Source: Gracilibacillus lacisalsi DSM 19029 (lineage in GTDB: Bacteria > Bacillota > Bacilli > Bacillales > Amphibacillaceae). From it: 64,000 nucleotides of DNA. The stretch is from NCBI RefSeq assembly GCF_000377765.1, contig NZ_KB898668.1, forward strand, positions 62,001 to 126,000, in the 5' to 3' direction. The notes under the pieces were generated by a model. That model saw only the letters and a program-made list of their open reading frames with translations, searched no databases and had not been told where the DNA came from. Of the stretch, positions 17,494-26,839 are shown in pieces (the stretch's first letter is position 1; every line of letters begins with the position of its first letter). Position numbers and translations under genes: made by a program.

Positions 17494-19572
17494 TTATTTT
17501 TGTTCTTCTTCTTTATAGTCACATGTTGCACATTGAACTTGTACTTTCTTCTTTGACTTTTTCTCGACCAACATATTGTTACACTTCGGACAGTTTCTTC
17601 CGACTGGCTTATCCCAGGAAATGAATTCACAATCAGGATAATTGTCACAACCATAAAATGTTCTTCTTTTCTTGGTTTTTCTTTCTACGATATTGCCATC
17701 TTTACAATTCGGACATTTAACTCCGATTTCTTTTAAGATTGGTTTCGTATTTCGACAGTCAGGAAAATTAGAACATGCTAAAAATTTACCATAGCGCCCC
17801 ATTTTATATACCATTTCGTGACCACATTTTTCACAGTCAATGCCAGCAGGTTCATCACGAATTTCAACTTTCTCCATTTCCTTTTCAGCCTTTTGTAATT
17901 GTTTCTCAAACCCTGAGTAAAATTGGTCAATAATTTTAACCCATTCTGTTTTCCCTTCTTCGATCGCGTCTAAATCACCTTCCATTTTTGCGGTGAAGGT
18001 AACATCAATAATCTCAGGGAAAAATTCCTCTGTTAGTTTGATAACAATTTCACCTAACTCCGTCGGGACAAACCGGCGATTATCAAGAGCAACATAACCA
18101 CGTCTTTGAATGGTATCTAACGTAGGAGCATATGTTGATGGTCTGCCGATTCCTTTTTCCTCCATTGTTTTCACTAATCTCGCTTCTGTATATCTTGGAG
18201 GTGGCTGTGTAAAGTGTTGATTTGGTGTGATTTTTTCAGCTTTTACGGTTTCGCCCTCGGTTAAATCAGGTAACCATTTATCTTTTTGTTTTTGCTGATC
18301 ATCAGAACCCTCAATATATACTTCCATAAAACCTTTAAATTTGATCTTGGAACCAGTTGCTCTAAACTCTACACCTTGATTGGTTAAATGAACAGTCATA
18401 GTATCCATAACAGCCGGTGCCATTTGGCTGGCAATAAATCGTTCCCAAATTAACTTATATAACCTAAATTGATCCCTAGACAGGACTGATTTTAGTGATT
18501 GTGGATCTCTCAAGGCATTTGTTGGTCTAATCGCTTCATGGGCATCTTGTGCACCTTCAGCATTTTTAGATTTTTTTGTGAAACCGGTAAATTCTTTTCC
18601 ATATTTGTTTTCGATAAACTGACTTGCTTGCGATTTAGCAGTATCTGAAATCCTTGTTGAATCCGTACGCATATATGTTATGAGACCTGTAATACCACCT
18701 TCACGTTTACCTAGATCTATACCTTCATATAATTGTTGTGCTACCATCATCGTTTTTCTCGCTCGGAAATTAAGCTTTCTTGCAGCTTCTTGTTGTAATG
18801 AAGAAGTTGTAAAAGCTGGCGATGGATTACGTTTTCTTTCTCGCTTCGTAACTTTTTCTACTAAAAAATCTTTTCCTTTTAAAGTAGATAAAATATTATC
18901 GACATCTTCTTTGGAATGAAGTGCTTGTTTCTTACCATCTATCCCATAAAAAGCACCCTCAAAGGATTGTTTCCCCTTTTTAAAAATAGACTCGATACTC
19001 CAATATTCTTCTGGTTTAAAATTTTTGATTTCATTTTCACGATCAATAATCATTTTAACTGCAACAGATTGGACACGTCCGGCACTAAGACCTTTTTTCA
19101 CTTTTTGCCATAGTAGTGGACTGATATTATAACCAACTAAACGATCTAAAATTCTTCGCGCTTGTTGTGCGTCTACTAAATCCATATTGATCGTTCTTGG
19201 ATGTTTAAAAGAGTCCTTTACGGCATCTTTGGTAATTTCATTAAACACTACCCGACATTCAGAGTCTAAATCAATATTTAAACTATGTGCCAAGTGCCAT
19301 GCTATTGCTTCCCCTTCACGGTCAGGGTCGGCCGCGAGGAAGATTTTATCTGCTTTTTTAGCGGCGGTTTTCAACTCTTTTAATACAGGACCTTTTCCAC
19401 GGATCGTTATATATTTAGGCTCGTAGCCATTTTCAACATCCACACCTGTTTGACTTTTTGGAAGATCCCTTACGTGCCCCATCGATGCTTTCACCTTATA
19501 TTTTTTTCCTAAATATCTTTCAATAGTTTTGGCTTTTGCCGGTGATTCAACAATTACTAGATATTGCGCCAT
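17494..19572 (-). CDS. topA: DNA topoisomerase I
   Basis: TopA relaxes negative supercoils as a type IA enzyme. The Toprim domain starts with [18 protein letters not shown], has [13 protein letters not shown] (about residues 79-91) with its DxD metal site, and includes the catalytic tyrosine in [12 protein letters not shown] (near residue 300). The C-terminal 120 residues carry three C4 zinc-ribbon motifs (CEKCG, CPNCK, CPKCN and their partners), as in Bacillus TopA. The length of 692 is normal. It is downstream of dprA. A strong hairpin lies in its leader. Confidence 0.98.
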   Translation of the reverse strand: MAQYLVIVESPAKAKTIERYLGKKYKVKASMGHVRDLPKSQTGVDVENGYEPKYITIRGKGPVLKELKTAAKKADKIFLAADPDREGEAIAWHLAHSLNIDLDSECRVVFNEITKDAVKDSFKHPRTINMDLVDAQQARRILDRLVGYNISPLLWQKVKKGLSAGRVQSVAVKMIIDRENEIKNFKPEEYWSIESIFKKGKQSFEGAFYGIDGKKQALHSKEDVDNILSTLKGKDFLVEKVTKRERKRNPSPAFTTSSLQQEAARKLNFRARKTMMVAQQLYEGIDLGKREGGITGLITYMRTDSTRISDTAKSQASQFIENKYGKEFTGFTKKSKNAEGAQDAHEAIRPTNALRDPQSLKSVLSRDQFRLYKLIWERFIASQMAPAVMDTMTVHLTNQGVEFRATGSKIKFKGFMEVYIEGSDDQQKQKDKWLPDLTEGETVKAEKITPNQHFTQPPPRYTEARLVKTMEEKGIGRPSTYAPTLDTIQRRGYVALDNRRFVPTELGEIVIKLTEEFFPEIIDVTFTAKMEGDLDAIEEGKTEWVKIIDQFYSGFEKQLQKAEKEMEKVEIRDEPAGIDCEKCGHEMVYKMGRYGKFLACSNFPDCRNTKPILKEIGVKCPNCKDGNIVERKTKKRRTFYGCDNYPDCEFISWDKPVGRNCPKCNNMLVEKKSKKKVQVQCATCDYKEEEQK

Positions 19573-19636
19573 ATTACTTACACCCTCCCAAGAGGCAAAA
19601 TCATTTCGTATTAATTCATATTATAAAATAGGACTT

Positions 19637-19741
19637 TCATCAACAAGGTTACTTGTGACCGTTGATGATTGGCTAACTTATCAGGATATTAGTATCCGTA
19701 AATAAAACCTTGAAGTGATGGATTCACGGATGGTCGTCACC
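19637..19741 (-). promoter_or_regulatory. topA leader with two hairpins and a weak promoter
   Basis: In the 266-bp gap before topA, TCATCAAC (19637-19644) pairs with GTTGATGA (19661-19668), with a further inner stem. Further upstream on the transcript ATCCGTAAAT (19694-19703) pairs with ATTCACGGAT (19732-19741) with one mismatch. A TATAAT on the minus strand near 19620 has only a poor -35 (TTGTTG at 15 bp). A regulatory leader is possible; the function is unknown. Confidence 0.4.
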
Positions 19742-19838
19742 ATGATAAATGTTTGCTGTTAGATATGATAAATCTTCCCTATTATTAAATACTTTGTTAG
19801 TGTTTGTCAAACAAAGCAATAACAAAATTGCATAAATT

Positions 19839-20738
19839 TCATTTATTTTCCTTCTGATACTCCCTGTTTGGCTGGTATTCTTCTAAAATATCACGACTTG
19901 ATTGAACTAATTTTGCACCATCTTTAATCAGTTGATTACATCCTATGCTTGTTTCTGCTAGCACTGACCCAGGAACTGCAAACACTTCTTTCCCTTGCTC
20001 TAAGGCCTGATCAACGGTAATGAGGGTACCGCTTTTTTCTTTAGCCTCAATAACTAGTGTTCCAAAGCTTAATCCACTAATAATTCTATTTCTCTCAGGA
20101 AAATGATACTTTCTTGGAGGTTGATCTGGAGGATATTCCGATATAATTAAATTTTTTGCTACTAATTGGCTATATAAAGATATATGTTGCTTTGGATAGA
20201 TATGTTCAAAACCACTACCAAGTACAGCAATTGTTGGACTTTGATGCTGTAAGGCTAGCTGATGGGCAAATCCATCGATACCGATAGCCATACCACTCGT
20301 AATCAGAAAATCATTTTTGAATAATGGAGTAAGAATATTAGCCATGATGGACCTTGCGAATTTTGAAGGATATCTCGTTCCTACGACACTGAGGTTGGGT
20401 GAATGGGAAAGTAGCCTTTGATTTCCGTTGAGGTATAATACTAATGGAGGATCTGGAATTTCTCGTAGACTAGCAGGGTAATCTTCACTAAATATGGTTA
20501 TTACAAAATATGTCTTTACGTAGCCTACTATTTTCTGTTTGAGTGACTTATCCTGTAATCGTTCTACTAGGAAAGATGCCTTTCTATCATTAATATGAAA
20601 ATTTTCTTTCCATTGTTGTTTGTTCCATCGATATATCTGTTCCAGTTCTGGGTCCTTTTTCATTACACTCCATATCAATTTACGATTTGTACCAATAAGG
20701 TAATGCAAATGAATTAATCGCCATTCTTGTTTTTCCAT
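19839..20738 (-). CDS. dprA: DNA-processing protein DprA (Smf)
   Basis: DprA loads RecA on incoming single-stranded DNA during transformation. The Rossmann-like core is clear: SVVGTRYPSKFARS (about residues 115-128), ITSGMAIGIDGFAHQLAL, AVLGSGFEHIYP, FPERNRIISGLS and the KSGTLITVDQALEQGKEVFA block. The length of 299 matches Bacillus Smf, without a C-terminal winged helix. Only 27 bp lie between its ATG and the sucD terminator, so it may depend on read-through. Confidence 0.96.
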   Translation of the reverse strand: MEKQEWRLIHLHYLIGTNRKLIWSVMKKDPELEQIYRWNKQQWKENFHINDRKASFLVERLQDKSLKQKIVGYVKTYFVITIFSEDYPASLREIPDPPLVLYLNGNQRLLSHSPNLSVVGTRYPSKFARSIMANILTPLFKNDFLITSGMAIGIDGFAHQLALQHQSPTIAVLGSGFEHIYPKQHISLYSQLVAKNLIISEYPPDQPPRKYHFPERNRIISGLSFGTLVIEAKEKSGTLITVDQALEQGKEVFAVPGSVLAETSIGCNQLIKDGAKLVQSSRDILEEYQPNREYQKENK

Positions 20739-20764
20739 TCATATATACACCTCTTTCCATATAA

Positions 20765-20796
20765 GAAATAAGCTGAGAAGATTCTCAGCTTATTTC
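20765..20796 (-). terminator. Terminator-like hairpin after sucD
   Basis: A near-perfect inverted repeat of about 13-15 bp (20765-20779 with 20782-20796) is followed on the minus strand by TTATTTCTTA. It lies 7 bp after the sucD stop and directly before dprA. Confidence 0.8.
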
Positions 20797-20802
20797 AGAA
20801 AT

Positions 20803-21705
20803 TTAGTGTGTCTTACATTTATCATGTAGACCTTTCTCTTTTAAGACATTTATTAATGTTTCTCCCATGACAGAAGGTGTTTCCGCTACTTGTATGCCAC
20901 AAGCATTCATTGTTTTAATTTTTTCTTCAGCCGTACCTTTACCACCTGAAATGATCGCTCCTGCATGACCCATACGTTTACCTGGAGGCGCAGTAGCACC
21001 ACCAATAAAGCCAACTACAGGCTTTGTCATATTTGCTTTTACCCATTCGGCAGCTTCTTCCTCTGCTGTACCACCAATTTCACCGATCATCATCACTGCT
21101 TCTGTTTCAGGGTCTTCATTGAAGGCTTTAAGCGCATCAATAAAGTCAGTACCGTTGACAGGGTCACCACCAATACCTACAGCAGTAGACTGACCAAAAC
21201 CATTCTCTGATAGTTGGTGTACCGCTTCATATGTTAAGGTACCCGAACGAGAAACAACCCCAATATGACCTTTTTTATGAATATATCCTGGCATAATACC
21301 AATCTTACATTCTTCTGGCGTAATAACACCTGGACAGTTCGGTCCTACTAATCTCGTTTTCTTGCCTTCCATGTACCGTTTTACTTTGACCATATCCATA
21401 ACTGGAATATGCTCTGTAATACAAATAACAAGATCTAGTTCAGCATCCACTGCTTCCATAATAGCATCTGCAGCGAATGGAGCTGGTACATAAATAACCG
21501 ATGCATTGGCACCTGTTTCATTTACAGCGTCTGATACTGTATTAAATACAGGTACTCCTTCAACTTCTGTACCACCTTTTTTTGGTGTTACCCCACCAAC
21601 AATTTTCGTCCCATATTCTAGCATTTGTTTGGTATGGAAAAGTGCTGTTGAACCAGTTATACCTTGAACAAGCACTTTGGTATCTTTATTAACAAAAACA
21701 CTCAT
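20803..21705 (-). CDS. sucD: Succinate-CoA ligase (ADP-forming) subunit alpha
   Basis: SucD is the alpha subunit of succinyl-CoA synthetase and carries the phosphohistidine of the TCA-cycle reaction. The CoA-binding Rossmann start ([19 protein letters not shown]) and the [21 protein letters not shown] segment with the active-site histidine (near residue 244) are present. The length of 300 is normal. It lies 35 bp after sucC in a two-gene operon ended by a hairpin. Confidence 0.98.
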   Translation of the reverse strand: MSVFVNKDTKVLVQGITGSTALFHTKQMLEYGTKIVGGVTPKKGGTEVEGVPVFNTVSDAVNETGANASVIYVPAPFAADAIMEAVDAELDLVICITEHIPVMDMVKVKRYMEGKKTRLVGPNCPGVITPEECKIGIMPGYIHKKGHIGVVSRSGTLTYEAVHQLSENGFGQSTAVGIGGDPVNGTDFIDALKAFNEDPETEAVMMIGEIGGTAEEEAAEWVKANMTKPVVGFIGGATAPPGKRMGHAGAIISGGKGTAEEKIKTMNACGIQVAETPSVMGETLINVLKEKGLHDKCKTH

Positions 21706-21740
21706 GTAAATGGATCCTCCTTTTTTCCTTAGAGATAAAT

Positions 21741-22907
21741 TTATGCTTCATTAACAAGTGCGACAATTTTCTCTGCACCGTCTGCCATTGACTCAGCTGG
21801 TGTAATGTTCAAGCCAGATTCAGCTAAAATTTTCTTACCAGCATCTACATTTGTACCTTCAAGTCGAACTACTAAAGGAATAGTTAAACCAACTTCCTTC
21901 GTTGCTTGGACCACACCTTCTGCAATAACGTCACATTTCATAATTCCACCGAAAATGTTTACAAAAATACCTTTTACATTGTCATCCGACAGAATGATCT
22001 TGAATGCTTCCGTTACTTTTTCTGCAGTTGCTCCGCCACCAACATCCAGGAAGTTAGCCGGATCTCCATTATAATGTTTAATAATATCCATGGTTGCCAT
22101 TGCAAGACCAGCACCATTTACCATGCATCCAATATTACCATCAAGCGCAATATAGCTTAGATCATACTTAGACGCTTCGATTTCTTTTTCGTCTTCTTCA
22201 TCTAAATCCCGATACTCGACAATATCTTTTTGACGGAATAGAGCATTATCATCAAAGTTAAGCTTTGCATCTAATGCTAAAACGTCACCATCACCTGTCG
22301 TAACAAGTGGGTTAATTTCCGCAATGGAGCAATCTTTTTCGACAAATACTTGGTATAACCCCATCATGAATTTAACCGCTTTCGACAAGTATTCTGCTGG
22401 AATATTAATATTAAATGCCAGACGTCTTGCTTGATATGGTAATAAACCAGTAACTGGGTCAATTACTTCTTTAAAGATTTTTTCAGGTGTCTTCTCTGCT
22501 ACTTCTTCGATTTCTGTACCGCCTTCTTCTGATGCCATCATGGTCACTCGTGAAGTAGCACGATCTAACACAAGGCCGACATAGTATTCTTTTTGGATGT
22601 CGCAGCCTTCCTCAATCAGTAAACGCTTTACTTCTTTGCCTTCTGGTCCTGTTTGATGTGTTACCAGCGTTTTCCCTAAAATTTCATCAGCATATGTACG
22701 GACTTCATCGATATTTTTAGCTACTTTCACACCGCCTGCTTTACCTCTTCCCCCAGCGTGAATTTGAGCTTTTACAACCGATACCGCTGAACCTAATTGT
22801 TCCGCAGCTTCCACAGCTTCATCTACTGTATAGGCTACTTTTCCGTTAGGTACGGCAACACCGTAACTGCGCAAAATCTCTTTGCCTTGATACTCGTGAA
22901 TATTCAT
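21741..22907 (-). CDS. sucC: Succinate-CoA ligase (ADP-forming) subunit beta
   Basis: SucC provides the nucleotide- and succinate-binding half of succinyl-CoA synthetase. The N-terminal ATP-grasp domain begins [20 protein letters not shown] and includes [16 protein letters not shown] (about residues 46-61). The C-terminal Rossmann-like part contains [28 protein letters not shown] and the [16 protein letters not shown] ligase signature. The length of 388 is normal. GGGAGGATG precedes the start, and a sigma-A-like promoter lies upstream. Confidence 0.98.
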   Translation of the reverse strand: MNIHEYQGKEILRSYGVAVPNGKVAYTVDEAVEAAEQLGSAVSVVKAQIHAGGRGKAGGVKVAKNIDEVRTYADEILGKTLVTHQTGPEGKEVKRLLIEEGCDIQKEYYVGLVLDRATSRVTMMASEEGGTEIEEVAEKTPEKIFKEVIDPVTGLLPYQARRLAFNINIPAEYLSKAVKFMMGLYQVFVEKDCSIAEINPLVTTGDGDVLALDAKLNFDDNALFRQKDIVEYRDLDEEDEKEIEASKYDLSYIALDGNIGCMVNGAGLAMATMDIIKHYNGDPANFLDVGGGATAEKVTEAFKIILSDDNVKGIFVNIFGGIMKCDVIAEGVVQATKEVGLTIPLVVRLEGTNVDAGKKILAESGLNITPAESMADGAEKIVALVNEA

Positions 22908-22942
22908 CTTTCATCCTCCCATCAATTAATCACTGCATTCTC

Positions 22943-22972
22943 ATTGTATAAAAAAGTGCCTTCAATTGTCTA
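22943..22972 (-). promoter_or_regulatory. Probable sigma-A promoter of sucCD
   Basis: On the minus strand TAGACA (22967-22972) and TACAAT (22943-22948) are 18 bp apart, 36 bp before the sucC start. Confidence 0.55.
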
Positions 22973-23021
22973 GAAAAGACTATGCATATTTCTAGCTTTT
23001 TTCTAAAAAGAGATAGATTCA

Positions 23022-23303
23022 TTATTTTTCGGCTGCTTTTTGGTCTACTTGATAAATATAAGCAAACACTTCTGCCACTACTTGATATAATTCCTCCGGT
23101 ATCTGTTCATTTATATTTAATTCTGATAATAATTCTACAAGAGACGGGTCAGATTGAATCGGAATATGGTTCTTTTTTGCTCTATCCAAAATTTCTTCTG
23201 CCACATAACCTTTACCTGTTGCGGTTACTTTTGGGGCTACATCTGTTTCCGCATCAAACTGTAAGGCTGCTGCCCGTTTTCGGTATCTTTCTTGCTCTGT
23301 CAT
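23022..23303 (-). CDS. ylqH: FlhB C-terminal-domain-like protein YlqH
   Basis: This small cytoplasmic protein resembles the C-terminal domain of the export-switch protein FlhB. The 93 residues align with FlhB from just after its autocleavage site: RAAALQFDAETDVAPKVTAT, GYVAEEILDRAKKNHIPI and IPEELYQVVAEVFAYIY. No NPTH cleavage motif and no membrane part are present. It overlaps the ylqG stop by 4 bases. The pair is conserved near rnhB in Bacilli. A role in regulating flagellar-type export is plausible but unproven. Confidence 0.85.
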   Translation of the reverse strand: MTEQERYRKRAAALQFDAETDVAPKVTATGKGYVAEEILDRAKKNHIPIQSDPSLVELLSELNINEQIPEELYQVVAEVFAYIYQVDQKAAEK

Positions 23304-25369
23304 ACCCGATAATCAATCCCTTCCCTTTTAATAGGTTTATATGCTGTATGGTTACTATTTATTGCGTGCGGCTCTTTATCTGATAATGCCTTTTGTGTAA
23401 CAGAAGATAATTGATAATTTAAGTCGGACAGTTTCTCTTTTAATAAAGGTGTGAAAGTATCCATTAAAGCTTTTATACCTTGTTGGTCATTGTAGACCGA
23501 AATATGCACGATTCTTTTTTGAATCGACATGGTAATCATCGTTTCGCCTAATGTATGCAAATGTAGATGAAACAAAACACGACAAAATTCTGGATCAATC
23601 TCTTCACTATTCTGACGCTTTTTTCCTTCAAATTGCATACGAATATCCTCTGCTAAACCAAAGCGTTCACCAGGAATTTGAAAGCTTTGTTGGGTAATCG
23701 CTTGTTCATCTTGCACCATATTTAATTGCATTCCTGTTAAACTTTGAATCAAGCGTTGCATCTGATTATTGGCTATATCCGGATGCTGTTGATTTGCTAA
23801 TAATAGATTTTGCTTTAAAGAATGATCGATTTCTCTGGTATGACTCGTTACTTCTGCTTGTTGAATCACTTGACGAACCAATTGCAAAAATTGATCTTTA
23901 TTTACAACTTGATCATTTGCTTCTAATGATAGTAACAGCTGTCGAACTAGAGTTTGATCAGACTGAGGTATTTGTTGCAAATTGATTCGTTGCATCACTT
24001 CAGCTACCTGTTGATTTTGTGTCATTGTCGGTTGTGCTTGATTAATCCATTGCTCCATTACCTGCCGATCTTGTGGTGACATTGCCGTCATCAGGGCTTG
24101 CCATAATGGACTAGTACTATACGTCGTGCTACCCGAACGGATAGCTTGTGCTTGTTGTGCTTCATCTTGCAGTCCACTAGTTTGTACAAAATGCTTCATC
24201 AAATGTAAAAATTGATCTTTTACTTGTAGTGACTGTGGCTTTGCAGTATCTAGATGTAACAATAAGGCACGAAGCCTATTTTGCTCGGGTTGTGGCAACT
24301 GTTGTGCATCCAGTTGTTGTAACAAGGTTAGAACTTGTCGATCTTGACTCACATTTGGCTGTGATGATGACTGTAACCACTGTTGAACCATTTGCTGGTC
24401 TTGGCTTGGTATTATTTGCATTACTTTTTGAAAAAAGGATTGTTGCTGTACCATATTTTTAAAGGTGTTCGTCACCGATCCTTGTTGCACCATTCGTTCA
24501 AAACGTTGTAAAAATGATTGAAACGTGTGGCGTTCCCCTTGCTGAAATGGCAATTGTTGCTTTAGTGTTTGATTCAGTTGTTGTGCGATATCCTGTGTTT
24601 GATCATTCGTTAAGCGCACGCCATTAGTTACCTGTTGTATAGACGAGAGTTGATCAGGTATTGCTTTTGACAATACTTGTTCAAGCGCTGGTTGATTAGT
24701 ATACACAAACTGTTGTAACATCGATTGAGCTCGTGATGGTGATGGACCACCAAATAGTGAAAGTTGTTGTTGCAATTGTGATAACAAGGAATTACTTTGA
24801 TTAAATGGTGCTAATTGCTGATGCAGTTGGTTCATTTGTGTACCTATTGGAGTTGATTGAAATGCCTGCAAACTTCGAAACACTTGTTCTGTTAGGGGGA
24901 AATTTTGCTTTGTCATTACGAAAAGCAATTCCCGATTGGTACTATTCCCACCAAATTGCTCTAAAAGTTTAGCTAATGCTTGCCCATCTTTATGGGTAAA
25001 TGGTATGTTTTGAATAACAAGTTGTTGCATCAAGGTTTTTAGCGGTTGGTTATTATGTAATCCGAGTTGCTGCATGATTTGGTCGCTTAGTTGCCTATTA
25101 CTTTGAAGTGGTGAATCACTTATTTTTTTTAGGCGTAGCACATCCCCAACAGACGTTACTTGAAAGAGATAATCCTGTTTGGAGGTCAATGATGTTTCCA
25201 ATTGGGCCACCACTTGTGAACCACCTAACTGAATCGCCGCTCTTTGGTTAGGGTATAATTCGAGTACTTTTCCGGTTAACATTTGCCCTGGTTTTAGAGC
25301 ATTTTGTGTCACATTCATTCGTGTATTTTCAGAACGCAATACGTTTGAAAATGAAGGAATGCTTCGCAT
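23300..25369 (-). CDS. ylqG: YlqG-like, FliK-related glutamine-rich protein
   Basis: This 689-residue protein of unknown function sits where B. subtilis has ylqG. The middle is very rich in glutamine (QQL, QQQ runs; about residues 80-540). The C-terminal 100 residues contain a beta-alpha region (HLHTLGETMITMSIQKRIV, then ALMDTFTPLLKEKLSDL) similar in layout to the C-terminal domain of hook-length protein FliK. Together with the FlhB-like YlqH this suggests a secretion or length-control pair. No signal peptide or membrane helix is seen. The FliK relation is inferred. Confidence 0.7.
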   Translation of the reverse strand: MRSIPSFSNVLRSENTRMNVTQNALKPGQMLTGKVLELYPNQRAAIQLGGSQVVAQLETSLTSKQDYLFQVTSVGDVLRLKKISDSPLQSNRQLSDQIMQQLGLHNNQPLKTLMQQLVIQNIPFTHKDGQALAKLLEQFGGNSTNRELLFVMTKQNFPLTEQVFRSLQAFQSTPIGTQMNQLHQQLAPFNQSNSLLSQLQQQLSLFGGPSPSRAQSMLQQFVYTNQPALEQVLSKAIPDQLSSIQQVTNGVRLTNDQTQDIAQQLNQTLKQQLPFQQGERHTFQSFLQRFERMVQQGSVTNTFKNMVQQQSFFQKVMQIIPSQDQQMVQQWLQSSSQPNVSQDRQVLTLLQQLDAQQLPQPEQNRLRALLLHLDTAKPQSLQVKDQFLHLMKHFVQTSGLQDEAQQAQAIRSGSTTYSTSPLWQALMTAMSPQDRQVMEQWINQAQPTMTQNQQVAEVMQRINLQQIPQSDQTLVRQLLLSLEANDQVVNKDQFLQLVRQVIQQAEVTSHTREIDHSLKQNLLLANQQHPDIANNQMQRLIQSLTGMQLNMVQDEQAITQQSFQIPGERFGLAEDIRMQFEGKKRQNSEEIDPEFCRVLFHLHLHTLGETMITMSIQKRIVHISVYNDQQGIKALMDTFTPLLKEKLSDLNYQLSSVTQKALSDKEPHAINSNHTAYKPIKREGIDYRV

Positions 25370-25384
25370 ATGGCTACCTCCTCT

Positions 25385-26146
25385 CTACGAATAGGATTTC
25401 AGAAAGCTTTTGCGGTGATAAGGTGTTAAACCATGACCGTTTATTGCATCTAAGTGCTGTTTCGTTCCATATCCACTATTTTGATCAAAAGCGTATGCAG
25501 GATACTGTTGATGTAACTTTTCCATCATGTCATCACGTGTTACCTTGGCAATGATGCTGGCAGCAGCAATCGAAATACTTTTTTGATCTCCTTTTATGAT
25601 TGCATCACTAGGTACGTCTAATTTCTCCAGGTTTACTGCGTCGATAAGTACATAATCTATTTGTTTTAGCTTGTTTAACGCTTGATACATCGCTTTTTTT
25701 GAAGCTTGTAAAATATTGATCTCGTCAATTTCACCGGCATCCACAATTCCTACAGCATAGTCAATCGCATGCTTGGTGATATATTGATAAAATAACTCTC
25801 TTTTGTTCTTTGATAATTTTTTAGAATCATTTATTCCTAATAATTCGAAATCATTTGGTAAAATAACAGCAGCTGCTACAACTGGTCCAGCTAGTGGTCC
25901 TCTGCCAACTTCGTCTACGCCTGCAATATATGTAATGTCTTTATTCCATAACGCTTTCTCGTTTTGACACATTGTTTCAAATAGTTCTTGTTGAGCTTGT
26001 GCCTCTTGTTGTCTTTTTTCATATTGTTTAAGTAATTTTTGCACGCCTTTGCGCTGATCTTGGTACAGTACTTGTAATACGTCTTCAGCGGGTTGTTCTT
26101 TTGTTAAATAATGTTTAATTTCATTAATCGTCCATTTTTCCTTCAT
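25385..26146 (-). CDS. rnhB: Ribonuclease HII
   Basis: RNase HII removes ribonucleotides from DNA and RNA-DNA hybrids. The metal-binding aspartate and glutamate in YIAGVDEVGRGPLAGPVVAA (near residue 75) and the later aspartate in YVLIDAV are present, as are KGDQKSISIAAASIIAKVTRD and YPAYAFDQNSGYGTKQHLDA. The extra N-terminal 70 residues are usual for Bacillus RnhB. The length of 253 is normal. It lies just upstream of ylqG. Confidence 0.97.
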   Translation of the reverse strand: MKEKWTINEIKHYLTKEQPAEDVLQVLYQDQRKGVQKLLKQYEKRQQEAQAQQELFETMCQNEKALWNKDITYIAGVDEVGRGPLAGPVVAAAVILPNDFELLGINDSKKLSKNKRELFYQYITKHAIDYAVGIVDAGEIDEINILQASKKAMYQALNKLKQIDYVLIDAVNLEKLDVPSDAIIKGDQKSISIAAASIIAKVTRDDMMEKLHQQYPAYAFDQNSGYGTKQHLDAINGHGLTPYHRKSFLKSYS

Positions 26147-26170
26147 CGCTCAAAAACCTCGTTTCCTAAT

Positions 26171-26205
26171 TTATCGGCACTTTTTCAAAAAAATAAAGAA
26201 TTATA
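26171..26205 (-). promoter_or_regulatory. Possible sigma-D and sigma-A -10 elements before rnhB
   Basis: On the minus strand GCCGATAA (26171-26178) is a perfect sigma-D -10 element, but the base group 15 bp upstream reads TTTA instead of TAAA. A TATAAT (26200-26205) further upstream has no good -35. Sigma-D control would fit the flagellar-type genes ylqG and ylqH downstream. This is tentative. Confidence 0.3.
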
Positions 26206-26239
26206 ATTGCTTCTCTCAATAAAGAAAAACGTCATCTGA

Positions 26240-26730
26240 TTCGCAGTAGATAGATACTGCGAAGTAATGAAAGGAGAAAAAGTGAGGCTTTCTCCCATTC
26301 TGCTTAATGATGAGTGCTCACATACGCTCCGGCAGAATACTGCGCTTTCCGTGGGCTTGGCTTCAGCTAACTTGGTGAAGAAAGGCACTTCACCAAGTGG
26401 ATCTTCAGCTCTCGCTGTCCCACAGGAGTCTCCGTATTCTGCCTACGCTGTGTAAATAATTCTACCTTATATAAGAGGAAATACTCGGGAACCAGTACCC
26501 GTGTGTTACTTCTTTCAATAATCAGAACACTACGCAAAGCGGAGGCAAGATACGTAGACTCCTACGGGAACAGCGCGAGCCGAAGACCCCGCAGGAAAGC
26601 GATCTTTGCTTTCTGAGGAGGCTAAGGCCGTGCGCGTGGAAAGCGAAGTATCTTGCCGGAGCGCATGTAAGAACTCAGCAAAATGCAGTACAGGAAGAGA
26701 GCAAATTCTTGTCATGTTATTTCGCAGTAT
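26240..26730. repeat. Composite palindromic element, copy 1 (rnhB-rbgA)
   Basis: The 693-bp gap between rnhB and rbgA is mostly one composite element. The left end is a small palindrome (TTCGCAGTA and TACTGCGAA) followed by AAGTAATGA. The right end is the related inverted sequence ending TTTCGCAGTA. Two inverted hairpin units lie between: unit 1 (26326-26452, GGCAGAATACTGCGC type, apical stem 26371-26380 with 26388-26397) and unit 2 (about 26531-26663, the GGCAAGATACTTCGC type, inverted). A linker of about 80 bp separates them. Only chance reading frames are seen. Confidence 0.88.
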
Positions 26731-26756
26731 ATGTATTTTGTGCTTTCTTTTCATAC

Positions 26757-26810
26757 AAAAAGTATACACTCACTCGTTTCCATTGTAATTGAAACGGGGT
26801 GTATACTTTT
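26757..26810 (-). terminator. Rho-independent terminator after rbgA
   Basis: AAAAGTATACAC (26757-26768) pairs with GTGTATACTTTT (26799-26810), enclosing a second stem (GTTTC with GAAAC). T-runs flank both sides, so it may work in both directions. It lies 29 bp after the rbgA stop. Confidence 0.8.
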
Positions 26811-26839
26811 ATGGGCGCTTTGTACTTCTACATATCCTG

